Below are positions 44,236 to 54,825 of a stretch of 64,000 nt of DNA, one piece after another. The notes below the pieces were generated by a model. That model worked only from the letters and a program-made list of their open reading frames with translations. It was not told the origin of the DNA and did no database searches. Origin of the DNA: Eretmocerus hayati (Eukaryota; Arthropoda; Insecta; Hymenoptera; Aphelinidae); assembly GCA_029851415.1 (NCBI GenBank), contig CM056743.1, forward strand, positions 66,866,186-66,930,185. The letters are read 5' to 3'. How positions within the stretch are numbered: position 1 is the stretch's first letter; every line of letters begins with the position of its first letter. Both the position numbers and the translations under genes were made by a program.

Positions 44236-46574
44236 AACGCCTTGATTAACCTATACTTCTCCGCTATTCCATTGCTCTGAGAACCTTCGTCGACTAATAT
44301 CCCAAAGGTGCAACAATAGACATTCGCGTTTGGACATGGAGGGCCCGACAGCCATCGGTGACGAGGTTGCAGTGGTGCAGGAGCCGGAAAGTCGTGAATA
44401 TAGGGACCACTGTTCATGGCATGTTCTGCATACTTTTGGGGCCACTGTGGAGAGTATTTTACACAGTTTTGCGCTGGCTGACGGAAACTCAACGCAAAAG
44501 TCTAATCTACCATTTTTAGAGAGAGATGCAGCAATGGCATTTTGGAGCAAGTTCATAGTGTCCCCAGGCCCAAAAATCAAAATTTCAAAAATTCGCTCGT
44601 TACGAACTTTCGTAACTTCAGATGCATGTATTCGTGACGCAAATTACCTACGAAATCCTTGGGTGGTCGGCGAGATTGATGAGGTTCCCAAGAGCATTTT
44701 CGCGAGGGGTTGATAAACAGAAAAAAATTTACTGTAAATTGAGTTTTGACCAGCCTCAACTCTGGCATTTTTAGGGGTATTTCAGTCTCTCACGGTGGGG
44801 ACCCTGCGTAGTTATTCTTAGAGATGATTTGGTTTAGTTGCACTGATTGATAGACGAAATGAAAGACGGATCGAAACAAAGCAAAGCTAACAGTACCGTC
44901 AGTAGGGGGTCTAGCATTGCCCTAACGTTATTCGTTTGTTTCAACCACATACAAAAGTAATGGAAAATTAACATGAGACTTTCACGGGCTCTTCTTTGGC
45001 CCTCAGTGCCTGGAGGAAGAGATTTTTTCAACCATTTTTCCCTTATTCTGGAGAAATCTTATCTTTTGCATATCTCAACTTTTACGGACGTTCACAACGC
45101 CAACGCTCAGGCCAATTTCAACACATATACACGATATATCCCAATGTTTCCTATCACCTAACTGTGCACGACAAATGCAAGCACTCGAGTTACCTCTATT
45201 GGCAATTTCGCATCTCTATCCGTAATTTTGAAGAATCCAAGCTGCGAGCACGGCAGGGCTTTTGAAGCAGGAGACACACACAATTAATATTAACTGATGA
45301 CTCGTTTATTTAGGACTCGTTGATTCGTAGACTCGTAGATTCAATAGGCACAATAAACAATATATACAATAAGCACGATATACACAGCGGAAAATTCGTT
45401 GAGGTTAACTGGCGGCGTGACTGCACTAGAACAGGGCTCACAACGAAGTGATGACAGTCGTGGGGCGGCGTAGCAACCAAACCGTTTCGTTGTTCAACAA
45501 AAGACGCGCGCTCATTTGAATATATTCGTATGGTTCTATTGAGTTGTATAAGTATATTTCCAACACAAGCACCTGGGATCATGTTTCACCAGGAGAGTGT
45601 TTCAGATCCGGGTCACGGATTTGGCTGAAACTTTGGAAATAGTCTCCTTTCAGCACCAAAAGATGAGGCCCAAAATTATAGACCCTAACGCTCAAGCGTT
45701 TCCGAGCTACAGCCATGGACATTAGCATGGCAGGTATGCCTATATGTATGATTTTTAACATTGGCCTATATGGGCAATGCTAATGTTATTGGTTGTAGCT
45801 CGAAAACGCTTGAGCGTTAGGGTCTATAATTTTGGGTTTCATCTTTTGGTGCTGAAAGAGGACTATCCCAGAGTTTTAGCCAAATCCGAGATCCGGATCT
45901 GAAACACTCTCCTGTTCAGCTAGAATGAAAATTGCCGTTCAAGCGGTTATGGAAGAGAATCAAGGAAACGTATTTTCCGCCTTCTTTCGACCTTCTCGCT
46001 CCACAGCTCAAACAGTACGAGTAAACCTATCTTGGTTTCGGTTTCTTCACCCCACTTACCTTTTGGAACTCGGAAAGAATATTTCTAACAATTACCCAAT
46101 TTCGGGTTTCACAACTACCTGCTTTGGGAGGAAAATTACCCGTTCTTGCTCAAATACCCGCTTTTAATGAACCCTTGAATGAACCCTGCGATGAAGTTTA
46201 CAATTTTAACGAAACATGCTTACAAGGCAGAGTCGGAGATTGGCCGATCTGAAAGATTCACTTTCGAGCAATTTCTAGGCACCTTGACGGTCATTTTCCT
46301 GGGAGAATTGGAATCATCAGTCGATGGAATCTGAAACTAAGTCAACTCTTCGCTTTCACCAGTATAAATGGGAGGTAAGAGCTCCCCCTCTTTGCGATTT
46401 TTTTGCCCTTCTACTGTGATGTGCTTTTCGTTCTGAGACGAAAAGATGAAATTAGTTTCACCGAAAATGTGTAGGGAACTTTTTTGTGAATATTTTGAAA
46501 ATCTACTCCGAACCGAGGTATACAACTGTTGCGAGTTTCACAGATGGGAGAAACTCGTCGGCTCCTTGCGTTCC
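44236..46574. other. Centre of the Mutator-like element
   Basis: Frames at 44330-44713 (plus) and 44142-44580 (minus) overlap each other and neither shows a domain. The piece may be captured host DNA, as is common in such elements. Nothing else is recognisable except the fold-back at 45556-45925. Confidence 0.35.
45556..45925. repeat. Fold-back element 2
   Basis: Arms of about 165 bp (45580-45745 and 45775-45925) contain GAGCGTTAGGGTCTATAATT or its complement and start or end with CAGGAGAGTGTTTCAGATCC. The centre has TTAGCATGG and GGCCTATATGGGCAATGCTAAT-like sequence, as in elements 1 and 3. Confidence 0.75.
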
Positions 46575-48323
46575 ACCCTCACCTAGGTTGCTCTAAGGGG
46601 ATGATCAAAACGGATTCTGGGAGCAATAAATTAGCAATAAAATATAAGCTAAGTCAGGTTTCGATAGGTCGACAAAAACCCAATGTTTGTGCTAGCTCCA
46701 CATTGAACTCAGCACAAACACTCATATCTCCGCCGGAAGTTGCTCTAAGGGGATGATCAAAACGGATTCTGGGAGCAATAAATTAGCAATAAAATATAAG
46801 CCAAGTTAGGTTTCGATAGGTCGACAAAAACCCAATGTTTGTGCTAGCTCCACACGGAACTCAGCACAAACACTCATATCTCCGCCGGAAGTTGCTCTAA
46901 GGGGATGATCAAAACGGATTCTGGGAGCATTAAATTAGCAATAAAATATAAGCTAAGTCAGGTTTCGATAGGTCGACAAAAACCCAATGTTTGTGCTAGC
47001 TCCACACGGAACTCAGCACAAACACTCATAATTCGAGAAAATGAAGAGCAATAAATTCCGCAATACAGCAATAAATTAGCAATAAAAAAGCAATAAAATA
47101 TCAGATGGTTCATTCGTGTTTGTGTGGAAATGTTTGTGCTGAGTTCAGGCACCCGCATTGCTGTCACCACTGGATTCACTGATTGTCACTCCATTTCCTC
47201 CCTGCATCCCTTCGCTACGAACGGACAGTGATTCTAGCCATGCAGCATCACGCTGCCCTATGGCGTTCCATACAGCAGCTGCAGACTCGCAGAAGTCGCG
47301 CGCCAGTACGGTTGCGAGACGACCACTAGGCCTTGATCGTAAAAATCCCACATCTTTCTCATCGGGGTCAGCTGCAGATTTTAGCGAAGATGAAAGATGA
47401 GCATCGTCGACGCTCTCCCGTCGCCTGCGGAAATGTTGGAAAATGGGAGATAACAGAGAGGGGCTCTCTCGATTCACAGCTGGTGATTCAGAGGGTGGCG
47501 TCGTTTTTTCACGCCGTGATGCAAAAAGACGCACTGGTCTAACACGCTCATCGACAGCTGGATTTGTTGTCTCTTCTTCTGCCTCATCGGCAATATCGAT
47601 GGTGAAGTTGGCCGGGCGCGAATCTGTTTCCTCTTGATCACTGCCTTCCGGTATAGACGGCAAAGAAATGACATCTGTAATGTCACAATGCGTCCCATCG
47701 CTGTCACTCCCCATGATCTCGCTTGTGGATGTTTCACTGGATTCTTGTAGAGAAGTTAGCACTGTGGGGGGAATATTTGGGTAAATATAGCACACAAAGC
47801 AGACCCATCTAGAATTTTATGATCCAAAGAATGCTAGTAGTAATAATGATGCAAGATGGATGAATTGAATATAATGAGCCCCAGTATTCCGACGAACGTC
47901 TGGGCAAGCTGTCTCGTGCTTGAAATTCATGACTGCATAACAGAGCCAGTAATATTCGATCAGTATCAGAGCGTGTGAGTATATGCAGCGTTAAACACAG
48001 ACCGAACGACCTCTCACTTCCGCGAGGAGCCAAGTCACTCCTTCTCATGAATGGTGTGAGTAAACGACAGACTCGTGGCGATTCGTTGTAGGTGAATGTG
48101 AGTCCGCGGATGATGAGCTAGAAGAGCTACAACAGGAGCATTTTCCCGTCATTCCACGGTGCTCTAGCGAGAAAACTGGAAATAAATCGGGCTTTGACCT
48201 CGCCTGCACATTCTCTGCCATGAGCGGGAAATTGGATGCGTGGGAGCTCCGAATTTCTTCAAGATTATTCCGAGAAATATATATCTACAACGGCTAAATG
48301 ATCATACTATGGATGAATTGTTG

Positions 48324-48749
48324 TTACAAGAGCATTTGAATGAGGATGATATTGTGGCTGTTACTCACCCTGCATCTCTCTGTAGCCCCCATTAGGCTAT
48401 TCATCAAGGGCAGATGTTCCATATCCCTACGACTTACGACTTCTCCAGCAGCGAGGATAGCCAATCTATTGCTCGGGGAAAATCGCTGATGATAGCGGGG
48501 CAACTCGCGAATAGAACAGGGGAACAGCAGCCACGAGAAGGCTCTCGATAGGAGCTCGATGTCTCGCGTATGTCTCAATACGCTTCTATGGTACATAGCG
48601 CATCTCCGTCTCACACCTGCTCGTCTAGACCAGATAGAGAGGTGATGGGCTACGCGTAGCACAAAACTTCGAAAACTCTCGAGCACGTGCTCGTCCATTG
48701 CGGTTACCGGTCGAGAAGCACGACGAGCTATCCTCATGACACACCTCAC
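48324..48749 (-). CDS. Hypothetical basic protein or first exon
   Basis: 142-residue frame, rich in Arg, with no known domain. A donor consensus AGG|GTGAGT lies at about 48368, so the last 15 residues may be intron. A TATAAA box (minus strand, 48790-48785) lies some 40 bp upstream of the Met. Next to it is the divergent rightward gene at 49529. The simplest splice to 47761 gives a stop at once, so the gene is either decayed or spliced differently. Confidence 0.35.
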   Translation of the reverse strand: MRCVMRIARRASRPVTAMDEHVLESFRSFVLRVAHHLSIWSRRAGVRRRCAMYHRSVLRHTRDIELLSRAFSWLLFPCSIRELPRYHQRFSPSNRLAILAAGEVVSRRDMEHLPLMNSLMGATERCRVSNSHNIILIQMLL

Positions 48750-49528
48750 GAAGACTACGAGTGGACTAGACGATTCTATCGGCCTTTATAAGCGGATACG
48801 CTACCCTTGACTTACCACAATCATGTTGCACTCAATGAGTTCCTTCATATTCAGCATATGTTTGGGGACGATATAAAAACATGGCTTTTTGGCAAGGAGC
48901 GCGCGCGCGCGCACGTGCAGATTGAAACACGAGCGCTGAGACGGGAAAACCCGTTCGAGAGATTTTGCGGGAAAGGCGCGCGCGCGCTGTCCATCGCTCG
49001 CTTGAATGCTGATGAGTGAATGCCGAAAATGAGCGCTCTGATATCGTGTCGATTTTTATGGCCCATTTTGGAGATCTCGCGCATACATTAAATTTACCAA
49101 ACGCGTAGCGAGGAAAAGCACTCGGCGAATGGAGGTATGCCTCAGCTCGATCAACCGAACACGGCAGCTCAATAAAAGACTTGGGACGAGCCATGTGCCG
49201 ATTCATGCTCGATTTCCGGATATGTTATCTCACCTATGATGGCATAATAATAACGATCGAGCAAACGGCCAAGTTTTTCAACAAATTTGGCTTGGACTAA
49301 GAGCTTCCCTCTTTTGACTAGGCTATGCTTAGATGGACTGAATGGAAATCGCTCATTTGTTGATTTTGATTTATGAACAAGTCTCACAGCTCATGTTATG
49401 GGAGGAAAAACGAAATTTCCACCATGCTAACGCGATGAGAGCCGGAAACGTATTAAATACAAGTCTATAAAAATTCAACCCCGAAACCGAGAATTTTTCA
49501 GTCTCCACGCGAACTCTCATCTACGATC
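48750..49528. promoter_or_regulatory. Divergent promoter region with TATA boxes and CG-repeat tracts
   Basis: Rightward: TATAAAAA at 49466 and an initiator TCAGTC at 49498, with the coding ATG at 49529. Leftward: TATAAA on the minus strand at 48790. Between them are alternating CG tracts at 48899-48912 and 48977-48990. The TATA to initiator distance (about 32 bases) is that of arthropod and insect-virus promoters. Confidence 0.55.
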
Positions 49529-50725
49529 ATGGATGAGCTGCCCAATTTGTCCGATTTGGATGTGCAAGCGATGTTGGGGTCGACCAATGACGACGGCGCG
49601 TCACTCGATCATTTCCTGGCAGCAATAATACCCGAGTATAATGGTGAGTACAAGATGTATAATCGCATCATCACAAAAAATTGTGGTGCAAAATTTTCCA
49701 TGTTACATCTAATTTTACGGAATCCCAGCCCATGGACACGTGCGAGGTCACAAGCTCGTCTTGCAACTCAGAAATCCCAGCCATCACTGGGAAAGAAGGG
49801 ACAGTGACGTCCTCCACCGCCGATACATCTTCCGCTTTCACAGCTACGTGTACGCCGTTTGAAATCGATTTTTCGCAAGTTCCTGTAGGAGCAGCCTCGC
49901 AGTCCACTCCAGCGATGGCTATGGTGGAACGGACGCCGGAGGCAAGGCCAATCCTTATTGAGTTGGACACTGACGAGCCCATACCAGCGACAAGTACTGG
50001 TAACTGTTGCCCGCGAGGGAAGGCCAGTATTCCGAAGCGACTCAATAGCCGCATCAACCACGGTGAGTCCTTGAATCCTGTTAAACTAACGAAACATCAG
50101 ATACGACATCTGAAGGACAGACTGAGGCGCATTCCCGCGTGTCAAGAAATGATGAGGATAGTTGATAGCGGGCGAATGGGTTATTTCGCCGAATCAATAC
50201 ACGCTCAAGAACAAGCCCGGACCTCAACACGGAGGTCCGGGCGACCTCGATTCGGTCCACCGTCAGGTCAATACTAACGATATAGAGTCAGAAAGACGAA
50301 GGATCATCGAGGTCCAAGACCCGTCGCGGATCGGAATGAGGAATCCTTTACTATAAAACTACCCGATATTGTGTCACACTGACATGTTCACGAGTCTTTC
50401 TTACAAAGTGAACATGATCACGACATTGGGTCTCCAGTGCAGCAAGCTGTTAGCACACGGAGACCACATCATCAACACACGCAACTGCGCAATGTCGGCA
50501 GAATGGACGGAGTACGGCGCGAGGGCCAAAGCAGTACTCAGCATCAATGAGAACGCGTTCAAAGACGACACACTATTGTGCAATAAATCGAGCTGTCTCA
50601 GCGCTTCTAGACTAGCCCCTACGTTAATCTCGCAGAATCTCGGACTGCGAGCGGTCAGCAACGAAGAAATAAAAAATACGCAGTTCGAACTGCATAAATT
50701 ACAAGCCATCATCGCTAGCGTGTAA
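49529..50725 (+). CDS. Unknown rightward gene, multi-exon candidate
   Basis: The first frame (MDELPNLSDLDVQAMLGSTN) is acidic and ends at a good donor (AATG|GTGAGT, 49643/49644). A second frame begins behind an acceptor at 49728 (PMDTCEVTSSSC...) and is Ser/Thr-rich, then basic (HQIRHLKDRLRRIPACQEMM), to 50277. A third (50369-50725) holds six cysteines (NTRNCAMSAEWTEYGARAKA, LLCNKSSCLSASRLAP). It ends at a donor GTAAGT (50720). The simplest joins do not keep frame, so exon limits are open. No known domain; possible secreted or nuclear protein. Promoter signals lie directly upstream. Confidence 0.4.
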
Positions 50726-50865
50726 GTATAAGAAAATCTTATTCTTTTCAGGATTGTACTCATAATAAATGTGATGAGTTGAAAATCTTGAAATCGATCG
50801 TGGATGACTAAGGTCTGTGAGGATGATAAAACACAGAATTCTTGCACATATAAATATATTGCAAC

Positions 50866-50897
50866 GTTTCGTCTGCATATTTTGCAAACCTCTTCAG
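50866..50897 (-). ncRNA. Hammerhead-like motif, PLE palindrome left arm
   Basis: On the minus strand: CTGAAGAG, stem GTTTGC/GCAGAC, CGAAAC; identical in core to the PLE-B copy at 10117. Confidence 0.5.
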
Positions 50898-51041
50898 GCT
50901 AAAGCTTTTTGTTTTTTTAGAACGATTATCACATTTTTACACTATGATTAAAAACGTGGAAACACAGAAACTGTGTTTCACGTCTTACGTCGATATTTGG
51001 TATATTGATACTCGTTCTAAAAAAAAACAAAAAGCTTTAGC

Positions 51042-51073
51042 CTGAAGAGGTTTGCAAAATATGCAGACGAAAC
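51042..51073 (+). ncRNA. Hammerhead-like motif, PLE palindrome right arm
   Basis: Same core and stem II as at 50866, in opposite orientation. Confidence 0.5.
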
Positions 51074-51223
51074 GTTGCAATATATTTATATGTGCAAGAA
51101 TTCTGTGTTTTATCATCCTCACAGACCTTAGTCCTCCACGATCGATTTCAAGATTTTCAACTCATCAATTTGGAATAACTGAGGACGATTCAAAGTTCAT
51201 TACTTCTATTCATAACAAATGTG

Positions 51224-51460
51224 TTTCCCTGTTTCAGATTGAAATTACTGCACAGATAAGTCAAGATCTACTACTCGGAAATGTAGTGTCCTCGGCTCTG
51301 CGTGGCTAAAGCGCGGAGTATCCATACGGAGACTACCGCTTTCTCCGTATAATATCCCAAGACACATTCGAGAATATCCTAGAATTAAGAATGCCAACGG
51401 AAAGAAGATCCTCCGGTGAATAATATTATTAAATAAAAAATCTTTTCAGAATAAATACTA
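51224..51460 (+). CDS. Probable last exon and 3' end of the rightward gene
   Basis: An acceptor-like CCCTGTTTCAG precedes a short frame from 51238 (IEITAQISQDLLLGNVVSSA) with a stop at 51307-51309. Polyadenylation signals AATAAA follow at 51432 and 51450. The link to 49529-50725 is inferred from order and strand. If the PLE palindrome is taken out, the intron would be about 80 bp. Confidence 0.35.
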
Positions 51461-51532
51461 ACTCGCCTTCATAGTTGTAAGCATTCTCACTCCCAGGCGG
51501 ACTAGGCCTCTCGGGGATACCGCCTTTGCTAC

Positions 51533-51577
51533 TTTTACTTTGAGCGTGAGATGGTTCATCTCACTCTCAAAGTAAAA
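51533..51577. repeat. Near-perfect 21-bp hairpin
   Basis: TTTTACTTTGAGCGTGAGATG and its reverse complement (one mismatch) are separated by three bases (GTT). It lies just outside the GC-rich left part of the inverted-repeat complex that follows. Confidence 0.8.
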
Positions 51578-52129
51578 CGGGCAAGAAAAAAAACGCGCCT
51601 ACGTGCCCACCGCCTTGCGGTGGGGAAGAGGCACGCGCGCTGATCGACAGCTGCATCGTGTCAAAGTGACGCGCATGCTGCTTTGGAAACCGGTTGGACT
51701 CTGCGCTATAGCGCGAGAGCGCGTACATCGATAGCCCGGGAACATCTGCCACGCTGAATGACTTCCAATACCATGGCACCCACGGACGATGCACCCGTTC
51801 AACACCCTGGGGGAGTTAGGGATCATGGTCTGAGAGGGAGCATCATCACCCTAGATGGGTTACGGGGCCCGTGGGGGCGCTCAGGTGTCGGGGTCAAGGC
51901 GACGTTCCGATACCTGCCTGCTAGGGGTGGACCAGGGCTCACGGTGTTCCGGAAGCAAAAAAAAGTTCGTCCCAAATGACGACACAAACTGACAACGAGG
52001 ATCGATTTGTGATCAAAGGTAGTTATCAAATTCTTTTGAATCAAAATCGAAGCTGCTCCTTCTTACGAATTATTCACAAGACAATTCATAAAATGAGCTG
52101 CAAGCTGCAAGCCGTGTAATTCATGGGTT

Positions 52130-52476
52130 TTGCGGTCAATTAGGAGTGACACTCTGTGACTAATGTCAACTAGAATCGATTCCATCCCATCCTCTTCATT
52201 GATCGCAGAATCTGTCAGTGGCTGATGTTTGATTCCGATTTCAATTCTGTTGAGACTGTAGATGATTCGATGAACTTGAGTTCATTCTAGTTGACTAATC
52301 TTAATCTCTTCATTTAATTCCATCTATTCTGCTCTTTCTTCGGTTCCACTTCAACTTACTCTAACCGTCGCCATTGACTTGAAAATGAGCTACTGTGCTG
52401 CTAGTAATGGAAAAACTAGAATAAAATCGATTCTAGTTGACATTAGTCACAGAGTGTCACTCCGAAGCGACCGCAA
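52130..52476. mobile_element. MITE with 39-bp perfect inverted ends
   Basis: The ends 52143-52181 and 52425-52463 are perfect reverse complements, starting GGAGTGACACTCTGTGAC. A further 8-bp pair TTGCGGTC/GACCGCAA (52130, 52469) lies outside after five non-matching bases. The centre of about 240 bp has no frame. A target duplication is not clear. Confidence 0.8.
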
Positions 52477-53274
52477 GAGTCATGAACAGAGTTTCTAAAG
52501 TCCACTGCACGTGCATTCGTGCATCGAGTTTTCTGCTCCAGAAGGTCAGGTGGTATGCATGGTTCCTTTTCGAGAATTGAGTTTTTCCAAGTGAAGAACA
52601 AGTCATCCTAAGATTATGACTTACGGAAAAGTTGGATAACTGTTCTGACAACCAAAAATGATCAAAATTGGAGACCAGAAAAATGATGAAGTTATTGAAA
52701 TGAGGTAATACCCGAGAAATTGAGTCACATACTTCTTTCCCCGGTTGATGTCCGTGAACTATAGATTTTGGCCGAAGTTCCATCACGTTATGGTAAGATA
52801 AAGTCCAATAATCAATCCATTCATCATTTGCTACTCAGAGTCGATTGATTTTCATCATGGAAGCCTGATTTGCAAACAACAAACACTGGTTCGCTCCGGA
52901 CGACATGATCAGATTGTTCACTGACTGAAAATTGGCTTATCACAGGTAAAAGCCAACGATTCCGCATAACAATGTATAAGGCGGCTGATTCCTCACGCGC
53001 CAAAATATTTCCAAAATTCTGTCAATCAACCCAGGTGAGGAGCAAGTGTTGTTTCGGGTATCTTCAATTCCGATGGTAATCACTTCATTATCAGCGGTTT
53101 TAATCACTCTGGATTCAATCTTGATCATTTTGGATTGCTAGTCACATATAATATCTAGCTTACCCACACGACATAATGTTGGGATGATTTGACCTTCATT
53201 CGAAAATACTCAATCTCCAAAAAGTAAACATGTAGACGACCTAACCCCCTGGAGCAGACAGCTGGATGCACAAA

Positions 53275-53625
53275 TTCACGAACGCACGTGTATTATGGTG
53301 CGTCTTTTAATGATGCATATGCATGCATATGCAGTGAACATTGCGCATACGCACTGCACATGTGCACATGTGCAGCTCATCGGAATTGGGCAAAAATCAA
53401 AGGGCTCGCATCAGAGAACTTCTGATATGAATCGGGTTCTATCTTTGCTGCGTTACCGGCTGATCCAAAGCAGATCTAGACGAATTCCATCTGGTTTGGC
53501 TACAATTTGATGAGCTGCACATGTGCACGTGTGCAGTGCATATGTGCAGTGTGCACTGCATATGCATGCATATAGATCATTTGGGGACGCACCCTTATAC
53601 GCGCGTGTAATGTACGTGCAGTGGA
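53275..53625. repeat. Palindromic ATGCAT/GTGCAC-rich element
   Basis: Arms 53275-53385 and 53507-53625 are imperfect reverse complements rich in alternating purine-pyrimidine text (TGCATATGCATGCATATGC, GCACATGTGCACATGTGC). It is likely to form cruciforms; possibly a MITE. Confidence 0.7.
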
Positions 53626-54344
53626 TTTTAACAACTCTGCTCATGAATATCACGGCCTCCAGCTTACAGCTTATTTTATGAATAGTCTTGTGAATAACTC
53701 GAGAGAAGGAGCAGCTTCGATTTTGATTTAAGAGAATTTGATCACTATTTTCGATCACAAATCGATCCTCGTTGTCAATTTGTGTCGTCATTTGGGACGA
53801 ACTTTTTCTTGCTTCCGGAACACCGTGGGCTGGAGCCTTCGTGGGACGCCCATCTCGCGGTACCGTGTTTTCGACACCGCCCTACAGGGGGGTGGACCAG
53901 GCCTGGGGCGTCTTCGCAGGAAGGCCATCACGCGTGAGCCAGTCCCGAAACCTCCCTGCGGGGGGTGAACCAGGACTCGGTATATCTTCGCGGGGGGGGG
54001 GGGGGCGTCTCGCGGTAACGTTCGATTCACTACTGTTGTTCATAGCGACCGTTGAAGAAACTTGGGATATCAATGTGAGCAGAATAATGTTGAAGTGATA
54101 CTACTGAATTATTAATTCCTACGGGGTTATTACAACTGGCAGGACTTTCATCGGGAAGATTCTTCTTGTCCTCGCTCATGAGTCCACGATACCCGTGATT
54201 CGCGGGGTTTCTCATTTAGGAACTACGGAGGAACTTTAAGTGTGCAATCTCAATCAGGAAAATCAATCATTGAGACCAATCATAGCTTTTTCGGCCACAC
54301 GGAGCTTATTGGCTGTAGATATCCTAATCATAATTTTTTCTACA

Positions 54345-54475
54345 GAACCTCGCACAAAATTCATTGCTTGTGGCTCCGGGTGGATATTGACAAAACTTGG
54401 GGGGATGATAGATTGAAATGTGCTGATCAACATTTGGATGGGACGCTAAGAGAAATAATGGACCGATTTTGAGAT
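54345..54475 (+). repeat. Short dispersed repeat S, copy 1, with a coding-like frame
   Basis: About 130 bp recur at 61,583-61,707. The shared frame reads HKIHCLWLRV...GDDRL...CADQ...GTLREIMD and ends in a stop, with about six of 40 residues differing. The most likely reading is a fragment of a transposon gene; the family is not recognised. Confidence 0.6.
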
Positions 54476-54627
54476 GAATAATGGGCTAGCTTTTGAGGTT
54501 ACGGGTGCTTGTTTTGAATCGATATTCGATCGCCTTGAAATTTCGAGGGACTATGAAGAATTAGTGAGCGGTTAACAGAGTCTATGAAAGCTCATTCCAT
54601 CGATTAATTCGTCACCCTCAATAATTT

Positions 54628-54825
54628 TCATTAGGAAATAGTATATTTCGCACCGAGTTCATGATGTTGTAGCTCGTTTCTGAGCGATCAGTTTACGGTC
54701 CGAGACGGGGGTGAGGGTCGAAACGATCGCTCGGAAGCGAGGAATCTCGTGTGCGAGGTGCAAAAGTCATTTTTCGCAATCTTGTAGGCACCGAAACATC
54801 GGGAAATTGCGAAGAATCTTATTTC
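54628..54825 (-). repeat. Palindromic repeat, copy 2
   Basis: Reverse-oriented copy of 42450-42655 (TATTTCGCACCGAGTTCAT, GAGCGATC, TGTAGGCACC). Together the two frame 12.4 kb. Confidence 0.7.

Larger units (their letters stand above)
43440..47154. mobile_element. Mutator-like DNA element with repeat-built inverted ends
   Basis: The termini are GGGTGCCTGAACTCAGC and its reverse complement, flanked by a perfect 9-bp duplication GCATTGCTG (43431-43439 and 47155-47163). The left arm (43440-44235) and the right arm (46575-47154) consist of tandem units of about 150 bp (TATGAGTGTTTGTGCTGAGTTC..., five left, three right), inverted to each other. A 9-bp duplication and long arms fit Mutator-like elements (family knowledge). 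No transposase is visible in the centre, so it is non-autonomous. A fold-back element (45556-45925) is nested inside. Confidence 0.75.
43244..47761 (-). pseudogene. Unknown gene, last exon, broken by a Mutator-like element
   Basis: On the minus strand a frame from a good acceptor (CCCCCCACAG) at about 47762 runs to 47155, and after removal of the inserted element and one target duplication it continues without a frame change to a stop at 43244. The protein is acidic and serine-rich at first (STSEIMGSDSDGTHCDI), with an FRRRRES stretch and a Ser/Ala-rich end (SEEQAVENVASAARQSS, RNRRSSSF). No known domain. The clean in-frame joining over 3.7 kb argues that this was a real coding region. The frame 48749-48324 may be the preceding exon, but phases of the obvious splice sites do not fit. 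Confidence 0.55.
50774..51210. mobile_element. PLE terminal palindrome without body
   Basis: Two copies of about 130-180 bp of the PLE-B pseudo-LTR face each other (50774-50925 and 51020-51210) around a short spacer that is also pseudo-LTR sequence. The flanks give a 13-bp duplication CATAATAAATGTG / CATAACAAATGTG (50761-50773 and 51211-51223, one mismatch). There is no RT or endonuclease. It is an extremely shortened PLE insertion with its inverted tail, and it lies inside the likely last intron of the gene at 49529. Confidence 0.8.
51600..54035. repeat. Nested inverted-repeat complex
   Basis: Outer arms 51945-52117 and 53645-53825 are about 85-90% identical reverse complements (CGGAAGCAA, AAGTTCGTCCCAAATGACGA, TTATTCACAAGAC). 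GC-rich parts outside them (51700-51945 and 53825-54035; GGTGGACCAGG on the left, GGTGGACCAGGC on the right) are related but not clearly inverted. Within the complex lie a MITE (52130-52476) and a second palindromic unit (53275-53625). A G-run at about 53993-54004 may be unstable. Confidence 0.7.

Noticed and set aside
43440..47154. CRISPR array (regular repeats of 150 bp)
   Set aside because: The units are long, have no spacers, are inverted between the two arms, and belong to a eukaryotic transposon.
51567..51826. Minus-strand ORFs near 51.6-51.8 kb
   Set aside because: They lie in a GC-rich inverted-repeat part, overlap each other and have no domain.
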